Below, piece after piece: positions 8,360-18,201 of a stretch of DNA of 64,000 nucleotides. A program made the translations under genes and the position numbers. The DNA is from Paucimonas lemoignei. GTDB taxonomy: Bacteria > Pseudomonadota > Gammaproteobacteria > Pseudomonadales > Pseudomonadaceae. The stretch covers positions 2,852,001 through 2,916,000 of the forward strand of contig LS483371.1 of NCBI GenBank assembly GCA_900475325.1, written 5' to 3'. Position 1 is the stretch's first letter, and each line of letters opens with the position of its first letter. The notes under the pieces are model-generated. The model saw only the letters and a program-made list of their open reading frames with translations, searched no databases and was not told the origin of the DNA.

Positions 8360-10434
8360 TGATCACGCTCCGCAGCTTGCAGGCGCGCCTGGGACAACAG
8401 CTCGACACGGCGCGCAACGGTTTCATCATCCATGAGCGAGGCACTGAATGCGGGAATACGGCGTCTCCAGTTCGGGTGGCTTTCGGTGTTGCCTGGCAGG
8501 TTGAATTGTTCGGTAAGCCCCATGGCGTCCTCTATCGGCAACAGCACCAGCGGCGCCCGGGTATGCCCCAGGTAGCGCACGCTGGCGTCGATCATCTGCT
8601 CGGTTTCTGAATGCTGATCATTGAAATTGTCTGAATTCTGACTCAGGGCATTGCGCAGACCGTCGCGCTCGCGTTTGCGGTCATTGCGCCAGTCCTGCGC
8701 CTGCTCTTCATCGACCATGCCCAGACGCAGGTTCCAGCCGATATCGTTCTCGGCCAGCCAGCCTGCCAGGGTGGGCAGGTCATGGGTGCTGGTGGTCGCC
8801 AGCGCCTGATCTGACCAGTCCAGGATGGGTTTGAAGTGCGCGTCATTCTGTTCGAACAAGAGCACGCGCATGCCGAGAATGGCCCGAGCCGAGAGTTTCT
8901 CGTGCAAACCTTCAGGTACGGTGCCCAAGTCTTCACCCAGCACGATTGCCTTGTGTCGCCAGGATTCGAGGCTCAGCAGCCGGAGCATGTCGTCCAGCGG
9001 GTAGTTGAGGTAAGCCCCTTCGCTGGCAGGAGCGCCCAGCGGCACGACCCAGAGGCGCTGCAGGCCCATGATGTGATCGATGCGCAGGCCACCGGCGTGG
9101 GCGAAGTTGGCCCGCAGCATTTCGATAAATGCGCGAAAGCCATTGCGTTTCAGGCCTTCGGGCGAAAACGCGGAGATGCCCCAGCTTTGTCCGGCGCGGT
9201 TCAGGATGTCCGGTGGTGCGCCCACGGTCAGCGCTGAGAGCAATTCGTCCTGGCGACTCCAGGCCTGGCTGCCTGCGCCGTCAGCACCCACTGCCAGGTC
9301 GGCAATCAGACCGACGCGCATGCCGCCACTGCGGGCAGCGACTTGGGCACGCTCAAGGCCCCGAGCCATCAACCATTGAGCAAACGCATGAAAGCTGATC
9401 TGCGGGCCATGGTTGGCGGCAAAACGGGCAATTTCTTCGCTGCGCGGATCTTTGAAAGCGGTGGGCCATTCATGCCAGTTGTCACTCATGCCAAGCCGCG
9501 CGCACTCGCCGCGGATGGCCTCGAAGCGACAGTGATTTTCCAGCGCCTCGCCGCCGTTATGGCGGAAGCTGTTGAAATCTTCATGCAGCGGGTGATCGCT
9601 GGCGCTGAAGGCATCGTAGAGCTTGTGGAGAATCTTCCACTTCACGCTGGCTGCGGCGGGCCAGTCAATCAGGGGCAGCTCTTCCAGGCGCTTGAGCTCT
9701 TGGCCAAGACCGGATTCTTCAATCGCCAGGCGCCAGGCCCGTTCGCCGAGAATCGTGCCAGGCGAGCAGTAGAGGCTGTTCAGAAACAGGCGACTGGAAG
9801 GCGAATAGGGGCTGTAGCGATGCGGGTCATTGGCGAACATCGCGTGCACCGGGCTGATCGCCAGGGCATCGGCGCCGCGTTCACCAGCGGAGCGGGCAAA
9901 GCTTTCCAGCGCTTGAGTGTCGCCAAAGCCACCGTCGCCTTCACGGCGCAATCCATACAACTGCACGGTCAGGCCCCAGGCCCGGGGCACTTCGGTGTCA
10001 GTGGCCATGGCCATACTGAAACAACTGGCCGGTGCAACAGCGATGGTCACGTGTTGACCGGCGATGCTCAGCTGTTGATAACCCACTGGCGCCAGGGCGG
10101 GCAGGGTAGCGCCGGCCGTCAAGGCGGCGTCGATGCTGGCGCCGTCTTCAAGGTGCAGCACGAACGGCGTGCCAGGCTCGAACCAGGCGCTCAGGTCCAG
10201 GTTGCTGCCATGATCGACCGTCAGCAGTGGCGGGGGCGTTGGCTGGTGATGCGCGCTCTTCAGTTTTTGCAGGCTGGCGTCAATCTCTTCATTGCTGCGT
10301 GCCGGGTAGCCGAGGCTTTCCAGCACGTTGCTCAACACCTCGGGGCTGACGCGTTGCGGTCGGCCGTTGGCGTCGATCCAGTCGACGGACAGACCGGCCT
10401 CGGTCGCCAGGTGCTCCAGTTGATCATTGCTCAT
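8356..10434 (-). CDS. malQ: 4-alpha-glucanotransferase MalQ
   Basis: MalQ (amylomaltase, GH77) transfers alpha-1,4-glucan segments between oligosaccharides, lengthening short products left by debranching so that TreY can use them. The 692-residue protein shows YSPSSRLFLNSLY, GGLRIDHIMGLQRLW (nucleophile Asp region), VLGEDLGTVP (acid Glu) and TSTHDLPTL, all diagnostic for GH77. The start chosen is the ATG at 10434, preceded by TGGAG with about 7 bases of spacing; an in-frame ATG at 10452 lacks this. The gene begins inside the last codons of treZ (11-bp overlap) and its stop overlaps treY, so treZ-malQ-treY is one coupled unit. Confidence 0.94.
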   Translation of the reverse strand: MSNDQLEHLATEAGLSVDWIDANGRPQRVSPEVLSNVLESLGYPARSNEEIDASLQKLKSAHHQPTPPPLLTVDHGSNLDLSAWFEPGTPFVLHLEDGASIDAALTAGATLPALAPVGYQQLSIAGQHVTIAVAPASCFSMAMATDTEVPRAWGLTVQLYGLRREGDGGFGDTQALESFARSAGERGADALAISPVHAMFANDPHRYSPYSPSSRLFLNSLYCSPGTILGERAWRLAIEESGLGQELKRLEELPLIDWPAAASVKWKILHKLYDAFSASDHPLHEDFNSFRHNGGEALENHCRFEAIRGECARLGMSDNWHEWPTAFKDPRSEEIARFAANHGPQISFHAFAQWLMARGLERAQVAARSGGMRVGLIADLAVGADGAGSQAWSRQDELLSALTVGAPPDILNRAGQSWGISAFSPEGLKRNGFRAFIEMLRANFAHAGGLRIDHIMGLQRLWVVPLGAPASEGAYLNYPLDDMLRLLSLESWRHKAIVLGEDLGTVPEGLHEKLSARAILGMRVLLFEQNDAHFKPILDWSDQALATTSTHDLPTLAGWLAENDIGWNLRLGMVDEEQAQDWRNDRKRERDGLRNALSQNSDNFNDQHSETEQMIDASVRYLGHTRAPLVLLPIEDAMGLTEQFNLPGNTESHPNWRRRIPAFSASLMDDETVARRVELLSQARLQAAERDQ

Positions 10435-12238
10435 CCCGTTTCTCCAGAACATCGGTTGCTATCAGGCTGACAATGGCCGTGTATGGATTGAGGATGCCCC
10501 GTCGGGAAAGTTCTGCCGCATGTGGCAGGGTTTCAAAAAGAACGCTGCCAACGTCCCACTCATGGGTGGTCACGGCATGTTCTGTGAGGTTCAGGTCGAT
10601 GCGCAGCACCGCGCCGTCGGCCATGCGCCAACGGGCCAGCACTGCGCCCTCGGCGAGGACTTCGGCACCCAAAGCCTGAGCGCCAGGCAGGCGCGGCATG
10701 ATCTGACTGTGGCGGATCGCCAACAGCTGCTGATACAGGGCCAGCCAGGCCTGGTGGTCAGCGCCTTTATCGGTTTCCAGCAGCGCAGCATCGATCGCGG
10801 GCCTGGACGCTTCAAAGGTCGATGGAGCATTGGGGTCGGGTATGTGTTCGCGCTTTTCTTCGTCGGCAAATGCCGCGAAGTCTGCGAACTCCGCGCGTCG
10901 ACCTTCACGCACGGCATCAGCCAGCTCGCCGTGGTGATCGGTAAAAAACAGGAACGGCTCACTGGCGGCCCATTCATCACCCATGAACATCAGCGGAATC
11001 ATCGGCGAGAGCAGCAGGAGAGCTGTGGCAGCACGCAGCGCCGGGCCGTGGCAGATCTGCGGCAGCCGTTCGCCATAGGCGCGGTTACCGATCTGGTCAT
11101 GGTTCTGCAGGAACAGCACAAACGCACTGGGTGGAAGATGGCCGCTGGGCTCGCCACGCGAATGCCCATGCCGGGTACTTTCGCCTTGATAGACAAAGCC
11201 CTGACTGAGCAGCGTTGCCAGCTTGTTGGTGGCCTGATGGGCAAAGTCGGAGTAATAGGCGTCGGTCTCGCCGGTCAGAAGCACGTGCAGCGTGTTGTGC
11301 CCGTCATCGTTCCACTGCGCGTCAAAGCCTTGCTCCAACAGGCTGGCCTGGTTGAATTCGTTTTCCAGGTTCAGCCAGACATGCCGCGGCGCATCGATGT
11401 GCTGGTGAATCTTCTGAGCGATCTCTGTCAGAAACGTCGAATCGTTGATGGCGTGCACAGCGTCCAGACGCAGCCCGTCGAAACGGTACTCCAGCAGCCA
11501 CATCAGGGCGTTGTCGATGAAGAAATCGCGCACTTCGCGGCGACGGAAATCAATCGCGTCGCCCCAGGGCGTTTTCACATCGCTGCGGAAAAAGCCCTTG
11601 GCGTAGCGGCCCAGGTAGTTGCCGTCCGGCCCGAAGTGGTTGTAGACCACATCAAGGATGACCATCAGGCCAAAGCCGTGGGCCCTGTCGATCAGGTGCT
11701 TTAGCTCTTCAGGCGTGCCATAGGACGACTGCGGCGCGTAGGGCAGAACGCCGTCGTAACCCCAGTTGCGTTCACCTGGGAATTGCGCGATGGGCATCAG
11801 CTCGATGGCGGTAACGCCCAACTCAGAGAGGCGCTTGAGATGAGTTTCCACGCCTGCGTAGCCGCCCAGAGCACCCACGTGCAGTTCGTAGATCACCGCT
11901 TCCTGCCAGGGACGACCCTGCCAGTCGGTGTTCTGCCATTTGTAAGCGAGGGGGTCGACGACCACGCTTGAAGAGTGGACGTCTGAGGATTGAGCGCGGG
12001 AGGCGGGGTCGGGGACTTCGATCTCCCCATCAATGTTGTAGCGGTAGCGAGTACCCGCTGGGCAGCGGGTCTCCAGGATGAACCAACCTTCGTTTTGCGG
12101 GAGCATGGCCAGAGACTGGCCATCCTCGATTTCAATACTTACGTAGTAGGCATCCGGCGCCCAGAGGGCGAACCGAGTGAGTCCAGAATCCAGCAGAACG
12201 GCGCCGTGGCGCCAGTTCTCATCCGTACGCAGAGGCAT
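10424..12238 (-). CDS. treZ: Malto-oligosyltrehalose trehalohydrolase TreZ
   Basis: TreZ hydrolyses the alpha-1,4 bond next to the trehalose end of maltooligosyl-trehalose, releasing free trehalose. The 604-residue protein has an N-terminal CBM48-like beta domain (about 1-105) and a GH13_10 catalytic barrel. Visible motifs are ILDVVYNHFGPDGNYL, FDGLRLDAVHAI with the nucleophile Asp, the LENEFN segment at the acid Glu position, and LQNHDQIGNR. A C-terminal domain with LPRLPGA and the DGAVLRIDLNL strand follows. It lies 20 bp after glgA and overlaps malQ by 11 bp. No secretion signal is seen, so trehalose is made in the cytoplasm. Confidence 0.95.
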   Translation of the reverse strand: MPLRTDENWRHGAVLLDSGLTRFALWAPDAYYVSIEIEDGQSLAMLPQNEGWFILETRCPAGTRYRYNIDGEIEVPDPASRAQSSDVHSSSVVVDPLAYKWQNTDWQGRPWQEAVIYELHVGALGGYAGVETHLKRLSELGVTAIELMPIAQFPGERNWGYDGVLPYAPQSSYGTPEELKHLIDRAHGFGLMVILDVVYNHFGPDGNYLGRYAKGFFRSDVKTPWGDAIDFRRREVRDFFIDNALMWLLEYRFDGLRLDAVHAINDSTFLTEIAQKIHQHIDAPRHVWLNLENEFNQASLLEQGFDAQWNDDGHNTLHVLLTGETDAYYSDFAHQATNKLATLLSQGFVYQGESTRHGHSRGEPSGHLPPSAFVLFLQNHDQIGNRAYGERLPQICHGPALRAATALLLLSPMIPLMFMGDEWAASEPFLFFTDHHGELADAVREGRRAEFADFAAFADEEKREHIPDPNAPSTFEASRPAIDAALLETDKGADHQAWLALYQQLLAIRHSQIMPRLPGAQALGAEVLAEGAVLARWRMADGAVLRIDLNLTEHAVTTHEWDVGSVLFETLPHAAELSRRGILNPYTAIVSLIATDVLEKRDEQ

Positions 12239-12258
12239 CCGTTAACCCCTTAATCAGT

Positions 12259-13845
12259 TCAGTAGTGAAGTGAAGCACCCACATTCTTTTTCAACAGGTC
12301 CTGATAAAGCTCTGCGTAAGGCTCTACCGCTTGATGCCAATTGAAGGGTGCCGCCATGGCGCGGCAGCGCATGGCATTAATCAGCGAAGGGTTGGAGAAC
12401 ACTTTGAAGGCTCGGTTCAATGCTTCTTTGTAGCTTTCGACCGTTGACTCATCGAACAGGAAACCGGTGACGCCGTCTTCGATGGTGTCAGCCAGGCCGC
12501 CGGTGTTACGGGCAACCGGCAGCGAACCAAAGCGCTGGGCATACATCTGACTCAGGCCGCACGGCTCGTAGCGTGAAGGCATCAGCAGGAAGTCACTGCC
12601 GGCGAACATGCGACGGGCATCGGTTTCGTTGAAGCCGATCCGCACGCCGATTCGGCCTGGGTAACGCAAGGCCAATTCGCGCATGGCGTCTTCTTCTTCC
12701 GGCTCACCGCGACCGATGATTGCGATCTGACCACCCTGGTTGACGATGTGCTCGGCCACACCGATGGTCAGGTCCAGACCCTTCTGATAGACCAGGCGCG
12801 ATACCACGGCGAACAGCGGGCCGGTAGATGGCTCCAGCTCGAACAGCTCGCGAACGTGGTCGGCATTGATTTCCTTGCGCTGCCACTCATTAGGCGCGAA
12901 ATGGCAAATCAGGTGTTCATCGGTGGCAGCGTCCCAGCTGGCGTCGATCCCGTTTGGAATACCGCTGAGTTGACCACGCTCGGCTTTGCTCTGCAGGAAG
13001 CCTTCCAGGCCGCAACCGAATTCCGGGGTAGTGATCTCTTTCGCGTAAGTCGCGCTCACCGTGGTGATGTGGCTGGCGTAGGCCATGCCGGCCTTGATGA
13101 ACGACAACTTGCCATAGAACTCCATCCCGTCAGCGCCCAGAGCCTCGTCTGGAATCCCCAGCTCGCGACTCGATGCGGTGCTGACCGTGCCTTGGTAGGC
13201 CAGGTTGTGGATGGTGAAAATGCTTGGCGTGGTCTGGCCGCGCCAGCGCATGTAGGCCGGCGCAAGGCCAGCTGGCCAGTCGTGGGCGTGCACCAGCTCA
13301 GGGCACCATTGAGTCTTGACTGCGCCTGCTGCGAAGTCTGCAGCGGCCAGGCCCAGGCGGGCAAAACGAATATGGTTATCAGACCAGTCACGGCCGTTGT
13401 TGTCGGCGTAAGGCGTGCCTTCGCGCTCGTACAGCTCAGGGCAGATCAGTACATAGATGACCAAGCCATCTTTCATGTCCATACGGCCAATCTTGCAAGG
13501 CGGCAGTGCTGCGTGGCCGCCCAGCTGGCTAATCACGTGAATCGGGTTACCGCTATTGAGGACCTGTGGATAGCCGGGTATCAGCACACGGACATCGTGC
13601 AGGTGACGCATGGCTCGCGGCAGCGCGGCAGACACATCGCCCAAACCCCCGGTTTTAACCAGGTCAGCCAATTCAGACGTGACAAACAAGACTTTACGCT
13701 TGTGTGGGGCCACGATGGTTGGCTGTGAAACAGGCAGTTGCAGCAGTGGAACGCTCGTCGTAGCGAAGACCGGCAGATGAGTCAGCTCGCTGGCCGGCTG
13801 ATTAAAACTCTCTCCCTTCTGGGTTTTGACAGCGGCGCTAATCAT
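12259..13845 (-). CDS. glgA: Glycogen synthase GlgA (GT5)
   Basis: GlgA builds alpha-1,4-glucan from an NDP-glucose donor. The 528-residue protein has the two Rossmann-like lobes of GT-B enzymes: an N-terminal VLFVTSELADLVKTGGLGDV with the KTGGL donor-binding motif, and a C-terminal SRYEPCGLSQMYAQRFGSLP followed by NTGGLADT, the catalytic Glu region. I chose the ATG at 13845 (GGGAGA five bases upstream) over one at 13932, which would add 29 unrelated residues. An extra N-terminal extension of about 50 residues precedes the conserved core. It is the first gene of the operon. No glgC lies in the window; in pseudomonads GlgA is thought to feed a maltose-1-phosphate/GlgE-type route, so the donor and product should be treated with care. 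Confidence 0.94.
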   Translation of the reverse strand: MISAAVKTQKGESFNQPASELTHLPVFATTSVPLLQLPVSQPTIVAPHKRKVLFVTSELADLVKTGGLGDVSAALPRAMRHLHDVRVLIPGYPQVLNSGNPIHVISQLGGHAALPPCKIGRMDMKDGLVIYVLICPELYEREGTPYADNNGRDWSDNHIRFARLGLAAADFAAGAVKTQWCPELVHAHDWPAGLAPAYMRWRGQTTPSIFTIHNLAYQGTVSTASSRELGIPDEALGADGMEFYGKLSFIKAGMAYASHITTVSATYAKEITTPEFGCGLEGFLQSKAERGQLSGIPNGIDASWDAATDEHLICHFAPNEWQRKEINADHVRELFELEPSTGPLFAVVSRLVYQKGLDLTIGVAEHIVNQGGQIAIIGRGEPEEEDAMRELALRYPGRIGVRIGFNETDARRMFAGSDFLLMPSRYEPCGLSQMYAQRFGSLPVARNTGGLADTIEDGVTGFLFDESTVESYKEALNRAFKVFSNPSLINAMRCRAMAAPFNWHQAVEPYAELYQDLLKKNVGASLHY

Positions 13846-14437
13846 CGTTTTCTCCCATTTAATACAGTGTAAGTACTGCACTCGAATTGTTATTGGCCAT
13901 GTCCTATGGCCAGGCACGAATGTACTACGCAAGATCAGTACCGATTTACTGTTTGCGCGATCGCTGGACAGGCTGGCAGCACTCCATTGGCGGGGCTAAC
14001 CCACAGCATAGGCGCTCTATTCACCTGACCTATGGCTGTTTCAGAAGTTTCGACTTTTTTTGTGGGAAATGTCTGGAATGGGCTTCGCAAGCCTTCGTCG
14101 GGCAAGGTCTTGAAGGGGCTGTAGGGTCCTAAGAGCGCGCCTACGCTTTTTAGCGTGTGTTTTTCCCTGATGATATCGGGCTTTACCATCCGTCGGATTG
14201 TTTGACAATCAGGCCGCGCGGAGGGCGCGTCTTCCCATTTCGGCCCAAAAATCAATCCATTGCATTCACTGACCTTAGGGTGTGCGTTTTCTCGGTGCAT
14301 CTGACGTCCTATCCCGGTGCGTATCGAGACTTTCCCTACAGAGGTTGCGGAACATTTTTCAGCGAGGCGCGATAGAATCCACGGCCCGGCTCGCCCCAAG
14401 GCGGCTTTTTCGGATTTGATCACCGCACGAGGATGAG
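13846..14437. other. Intergenic region between glgA and the GNAT gene (divergent promoters)
   Basis: About 590 bp separate two divergently transcribed genes. It must hold the promoter of the ten-gene glgA operon and that of the acetyltransferase gene. I see no convincing gene; a minus-strand open frame at 13935-14423 has no family-like composition. No strong sigma-70 box or terminator could be picked with confidence. Confidence 0.5.
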
Positions 14438-14929
14438 ATGGATACCCCAGAGGTTTTGGTGCTGCAGGCTAGTTACACAAACCCGGTGCATGCCGAGGCG
14501 ATTGGCTTCTTGTTGAATGCTTACGCCGAAGATGTCATGGGTGGTGGGGCGTCGATCCCCCTGGATACCCAACAGCAGCTGGCGATAGAGCTGGCCAAGC
14601 GGCCCCACGCGTTCAGTGTGCTGGCATTTATCTCCGGCGAACCTGTTGGGCTGGTCAATTGCTTTGAAGGCTTCTCGACATTCCAGTGCAGGCCTTTGGT
14701 CAACATTCACGATGTGGCCGTCGTGGCTCAACATCGTGGGCTGGGCATCAGTCAGAAGATGCTCGCCAAAGTCGAGGAAATCGCCCGTCAGCGTGGCTGC
14801 TGCAAACTGACGCTCGAAGTGCTGGAGGGCAATACCATCGCTCAGAACGCCTACCGCAAGCTCGGCTTTGCCGGGTATGAGCTGGACCCTGTCATGGGCA
14901 AGGCGATGTTCTGGCAAAAAGCGCTTTGA
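14438..14929 (+). CDS. GNAT-family N-acetyltransferase
   Basis: The 163-residue protein is a single GNAT domain. The acetyl-CoA pyrophosphate-binding signature is VVAQHRGLGISQKML, with the R/Q-x-x-G-x-G/A pattern at about residues 95-103. It is followed by the usual KLTLEVLEGNTIAQNAYRKLGF strand-helix near the C terminus. Such enzymes acetylate amines on small molecules, proteins or antibiotics; the acceptor cannot be read from sequence. The gene is monocistronic as far as can be seen: it diverges from glgA and the next gene downstream is on the opposite strand. Confidence 0.85.
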   Translation: MDTPEVLVLQASYTNPVHAEAIGFLLNAYAEDVMGGGASIPLDTQQQLAIELAKRPHAFSVLAFISGEPVGLVNCFEGFSTFQCRPLVNIHDVAVVAQHRGLGISQKMLAKVEEIARQRGCCKLTLEVLEGNTIAQNAYRKLGFAGYELDPVMGKAMFWQKAL

Positions 14930-15199
14930 CGCACTCACGCTAGCCGAGGCCTGTGCGCCTTGGTTGCGCGTGTGGTTTCGATTATTGCAGGCGCACAAAG
15001 GCCGTGCATTGACGTCAGGAACGTTGCTGCAAGTCTCGGGTCGGAATTTTCAGAGGCGGGGAGTGTGTTGCGTGAGGGCAAGCCAGCGGGTCGGGCTTGC
15101 CATACTCTGTTTGATCAACTCGGGGTGCTATCGAAGCGGGCTATCGAGCGACACGTTGCCAGCTATAAGCATTGCAAGGCTTCGATAACCGGGGCAGGA

Positions 15200-15376
15200 T
15201 CAGGCGCGCAGGGCAGTGCTGGAGGAGCCGGTCAATTGCGACTGCTGCAACATCAGGCTCAGATGAGCGACCTTTTTCTGCAATTGTTCGCGCTCTTCTT
15301 TAAGCTGGCGCAGTTCGTCACGGCGCACGGTGACGTAAAGGGTTTGTGGTGCAGTAGCTGGAAGTAATGTGCCCAT
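15200..15376 (-). CDS. Small coiled-coil protein, 58 residues
   Basis: This short minus-strand gene starts at an ATG at 15376 preceded by GAGGTGAG at good spacing and stops at 15200. The translation begins MGTLLPATAPQTLYVTVRRDE and continues with LRQLKEEREQLQKKVAHLSL, a heptad-like helix rich in Leu, Glu and Lys, ending in a Gln/Ser/Thr tail. This looks like a short YVTVRR beta strand followed by a coiled coil, as in small dimeric regulators or adaptor proteins. I do not recognise a named family. The strong ribosome-binding site and biased composition make it likely to be real. Confidence 0.6.
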   Translation of the reverse strand: MGTLLPATAPQTLYVTVRRDELRQLKEEREQLQKKVAHLSLMLQQSQLTGSSSTALRA

Positions 15377-15691
15377 TGCTCACCTCGCAAATGGCGGATT
15401 CAAACCTGAGAAGGTCCATGGCAAATGCTATCGATGCTCGAATCGCCTCTGCTTACCTCTCTATCGGCGCCGATTCTGATTTCTTTTGGAAAAAAAAGGA
15501 ACTTTTTTATTTTTAATTGTCGCGAACGTTTCTTGATCGCTACAACGTAATTGTCAGACCGGCTGGAAAACCGCTGCCCAGACGCCTGGGAACACCCTCG
15601 GGCGCTCCGCTTATCTACCCTCAGGCTGGCACCCGAACAAGGGTGCGCTATAAAATGAGGCACTTTTTTACAATTTATGGAGCATCAGCAC
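15377..15691. promoter_or_regulatory. Upstream region of gnd and of the small coiled-coil gene
   Basis: The 315 bp hold the leader of gnd on the plus strand and the promoter of the small minus-strand gene. An AT-rich patch with long A and T runs lies at 15480-15520, and TATAAAAT occurs at 15649-15656, about 40 bp before gnd. The latter could be a -10 region, but no matching -35 was firmly identified. Confidence 0.35.
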
Positions 15692-16669
15692 ATGCAACTT
15701 GGAATCATCGGACTGGGCCGTATGGGTGGCAACATCGCGCGGCGCCTGATGCTCAATGGTCACACCACGGTTGTTTATGATCGCGATGAAGCTTCGCGCA
15801 GTGCGCTTGCCCAGGAAGGCTCGACCGCGGTTGCAGATCTTGCAGCACTGGTCGCCGCCATGGATAAGCCTCGCGCAGTCTGGGTCATGTTGCCCGCAGG
15901 TGATCCAACCGAAGAGACCATCAACGTACTGGCTGATCTTCTGGACGCAGACGATGTCATTATCGACGGTGGCAACACCTTCTATAAGGACGACGTGCGC
16001 CGGGCCAAGGCACTGACCGAAAAAGGTCTGCACTATGTCGACGTCGGCACTTCCGGCGGCGTCTGGGGGCTGGAACGCGGTTACTGCATGATGATTGGCG
16101 GTGAAGCCGATGTGGTGCAGCGTCTTGATCCGCTGTTTGAAACCCTCGCGCCAGGCTACGGCTCGGTTGAGCGCACAAAGGGCCGCACCTCTTCGGATGA
16201 TCGTGCCGAGCGCGGCTACATTCACGCAGGCCCGGCCGGTTCCGGCCACTTCGTGAAGATGATTCACAACGGTATCGAGTACGGCATGATGCAGGCCTTC
16301 GCTGAAGGCTTCGATATCCTCAAGCAGAAGAACTCCGAGAACCTGCCGCCTGAACAACGCTTCGACCTGAACATGGCCGATATCGCGGAAGTGTGGCGCC
16401 GTGGCAGCGTTGTCTCATCGTGGTTGCTGGACCTCACCGCCGACGCTCTGGCCACCGACCCTCAGCTTGATGCCTACTCAGGTGCAGTGGCGGACAGTGG
16501 TGAAGGGCGCTGGACCATCGAAGCGGCCATGGAGCAGGCGGTGCCCGTCCCGGTATTGTCCAGCGCGTTGTTTGCCCGTTTCCGCTCGCGGCAGAAAAGC
16601 TCGTATGCCGACAAAATGCTTTCGGCCATGCGTTTCGGCTTCGGTGGCCATAAAGAGGGCCCTAAATAA
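15692..16669 (+). CDS. gnd: 6-phosphogluconate dehydrogenase, decarboxylating (short YqeC-type)
   Basis: This enzyme oxidises and decarboxylates 6-phosphogluconate to ribulose-5-phosphate. At 325 residues it is the short form (classical Gnd has about 470). It begins [14 protein letters not shown], a Rossmann dinucleotide site, followed by [10 protein letters not shown], the substrate loop GTSGGVWG, and [19 protein letters not shown] with the catalytic Lys. The ATG at 15692 is preferred to one at 15677 because the latter's own codons supply the GGAG sequence 9 bases upstream. Its TAA overlaps the zwf ATG (TAATG), so the two consecutive enzymes of the oxidative pentose phosphate route are coupled. 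Cofactor preference (NAD in several short-form enzymes) cannot be settled by eye. Confidence 0.92.
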   Translation: MQLGIIGLGRMGGNIARRLMLNGHTTVVYDRDEASRSALAQEGSTAVADLAALVAAMDKPRAVWVMLPAGDPTEETINVLADLLDADDVIIDGGNTFYKDDVRRAKALTEKGLHYVDVGTSGGVWGLERGYCMMIGGEADVVQRLDPLFETLAPGYGSVERTKGRTSSDDRAERGYIHAGPAGSGHFVKMIHNGIEYGMMQAFAEGFDILKQKNSENLPPEQRFDLNMADIAEVWRRGSVVSSWLLDLTADALATDPQLDAYSGAVADSGEGRWTIEAAMEQAVPVPVLSSALFARFRSRQKSSYADKMLSAMRFGFGGHKEGPK

Positions 16670-18201
16670 TGGGGACAACCCAGAGCCGTACCGAGCCAAA
16701 GCCTGAAGTCGCGCCGCCTACCACGCTGTTTCTGTTCGGTGCCCATGGTGACCTGGTCAAGCGTCTGCTGATGCCGGCGCTTTATAACCTGACTCGCGAT
16801 GGTCTGGTTGATAAAGGCCTGCACATCGTCGGCGTCGATCACAATGCGATCAGCGACGCCGACTTTGCCAAGAAACTGGAAGACTTCATTCGTCAGGAGG
16901 CGGCCAGCAAAGTTGCCGCTGGCGGCAAAGACCCTCTGGATCCTGCGCTCTGGTCTGATCTGGCGAGCCGTATCAGCTACGTGGAGGGCGACTTTCTCGA
17001 CGATTCCACCTATGCCGATATCGCCGCCAAAATCGAAAGCACCGGCAGTGGCAATGCAGTGTTCTACCTGGCCACGGCGCCGCGGTTCTTCAGTGAAGTG
17101 GCGACCCGGCTCGGCAGCTCAGGCTTGCTGGCCGAAACCCCGGAGCAGTTTCGCCGGGTGGTGATCGAAAAGCCGTTTGGTTCTGATCTGGCCAGTGCGG
17201 TGGAGTTGAACGCTTGCCTGCTCAAAGTCATGAGCGAAAAGCAGATCTACCGCATCGACCATTACTTGGGTAAGGAAACCGTCCAGAATATTCTCGTCAG
17301 TCGTTTTTCCAACGCGCTGTTCGAGGCGTTCTGGAACAACCACTACATCGATCACGTGCAGATCACAGCGGCCGAAACCGTAGGCGTCGAGACCCGAGGC
17401 AGTTTCTACGAGAACACCGGCGCGCTGCGCGATATGGTTCCCAACCATTTGTTCCAGCTGCTGGCAATGGTCGCGATGGAGCCGCCTGCGGCATTTGGTG
17501 CTGACGCCATTCGTGGCGAGAAAGCCAAAGTCATTGGCGCCATCCGGCCATGGTCGGAGCTGGAGGCCTTGGCCAATTCGGTGCGCGGCCAATATTCCCG
17601 GGGCAGTAAAGACGGTGCCGAGATCCCCGGTTATCGCCAGGAGAACAAGGTCGATCCGGAGAGCACCACTGAAACCTACGTGGCGCTCAAGGTGATGATC
17701 GATAACTGGCGCTGGGTAGGGGTTCCGTTCTACCTGCGCACCGGCAAGCGCATGAGTGCGCGCAGCACCGAGATCGCCATCTCCTTCAAGCCCGCGCCTT
17801 ACGCGCAGTTCCGCGACACCGAGGTGGACAAACTCAAACCGAACTTCCTGCGTATCCAGATCCAGCCCAACGAGGGCATGTGGTTTGACCTCTACGCCAA
17901 ACGTCCGGGGCCGACCCTGCACATGGAAGACATCGAGTTGGGTTTCGAATACAACGAGTTTTTCGAAATGCAGCCGTCCACCGGCTATGAAACGCTGATT
18001 TATGACTGCCTCACCGGGGATCAGACGCTGTTCCAGCGGGCTGACAATATCGAAAACGGCTGGCGTGCAGTTCAGCCGTTTCTGGATGCCTGGCAAAAGC
18101 ATCCGCAGGTTGAGCTGTACGCAGCCGGCGAAGACGGGCCGTTTGCGGCCGATGACTTGATGGCGCTAGATGGCCGGGAATGGCGGGATATCAATGGCTG
18201 A
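16669..18201 (+). CDS. zwf: Glucose-6-phosphate 1-dehydrogenase
   Basis: Zwf oxidises glucose-6-phosphate to 6-phosphogluconolactone and reduces NAD(P)+. The 510-residue protein has the N-terminal coenzyme fold LFLFGAHGDLVKRLLMPALYNL, where the usual GASGDLAKRK is altered to GAHGDLVKR, and the substrate/catalytic motif YRIDHYLGKETVQN near residue 195. The C-terminal half carries LPVPFYLRTGK-like sequence (VGVPFYLRTGKRM) and DIELGFEYNEFF. It overlaps gnd by one base at the start and the HAD gene by eight at the end. The altered coenzyme loop and the operon partners suggest this may not be the main hexose-operon zwf; pseudomonads often carry several. That is inference. Confidence 0.94.
   Translation: MGTTQSRTEPKPEVAPPTTLFLFGAHGDLVKRLLMPALYNLTRDGLVDKGLHIVGVDHNAISDADFAKKLEDFIRQEAASKVAAGGKDPLDPALWSDLASRISYVEGDFLDDSTYADIAAKIESTGSGNAVFYLATAPRFFSEVATRLGSSGLLAETPEQFRRVVIEKPFGSDLASAVELNACLLKVMSEKQIYRIDHYLGKETVQNILVSRFSNALFEAFWNNHYIDHVQITAAETVGVETRGSFYENTGALRDMVPNHLFQLLAMVAMEPPAAFGADAIRGEKAKVIGAIRPWSELEALANSVRGQYSRGSKDGAEIPGYRQENKVDPESTTETYVALKVMIDNWRWVGVPFYLRTGKRMSARSTEIAISFKPAPYAQFRDTEVDKLKPNFLRIQIQPNEGMWFDLYAKRPGPTLHMEDIELGFEYNEFFEMQPSTGYETLIYDCLTGDQTLFQRADNIENGWRAVQPFLDAWQKHPQVELYAAGEDGPFAADDLMALDGREWRDING

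Noticed and set aside
13935..14423. 162-codon minus-strand frame between glgA and the GNAT gene
   Set aside because: Composition and lack of a start signal suggest non-coding promoter DNA.
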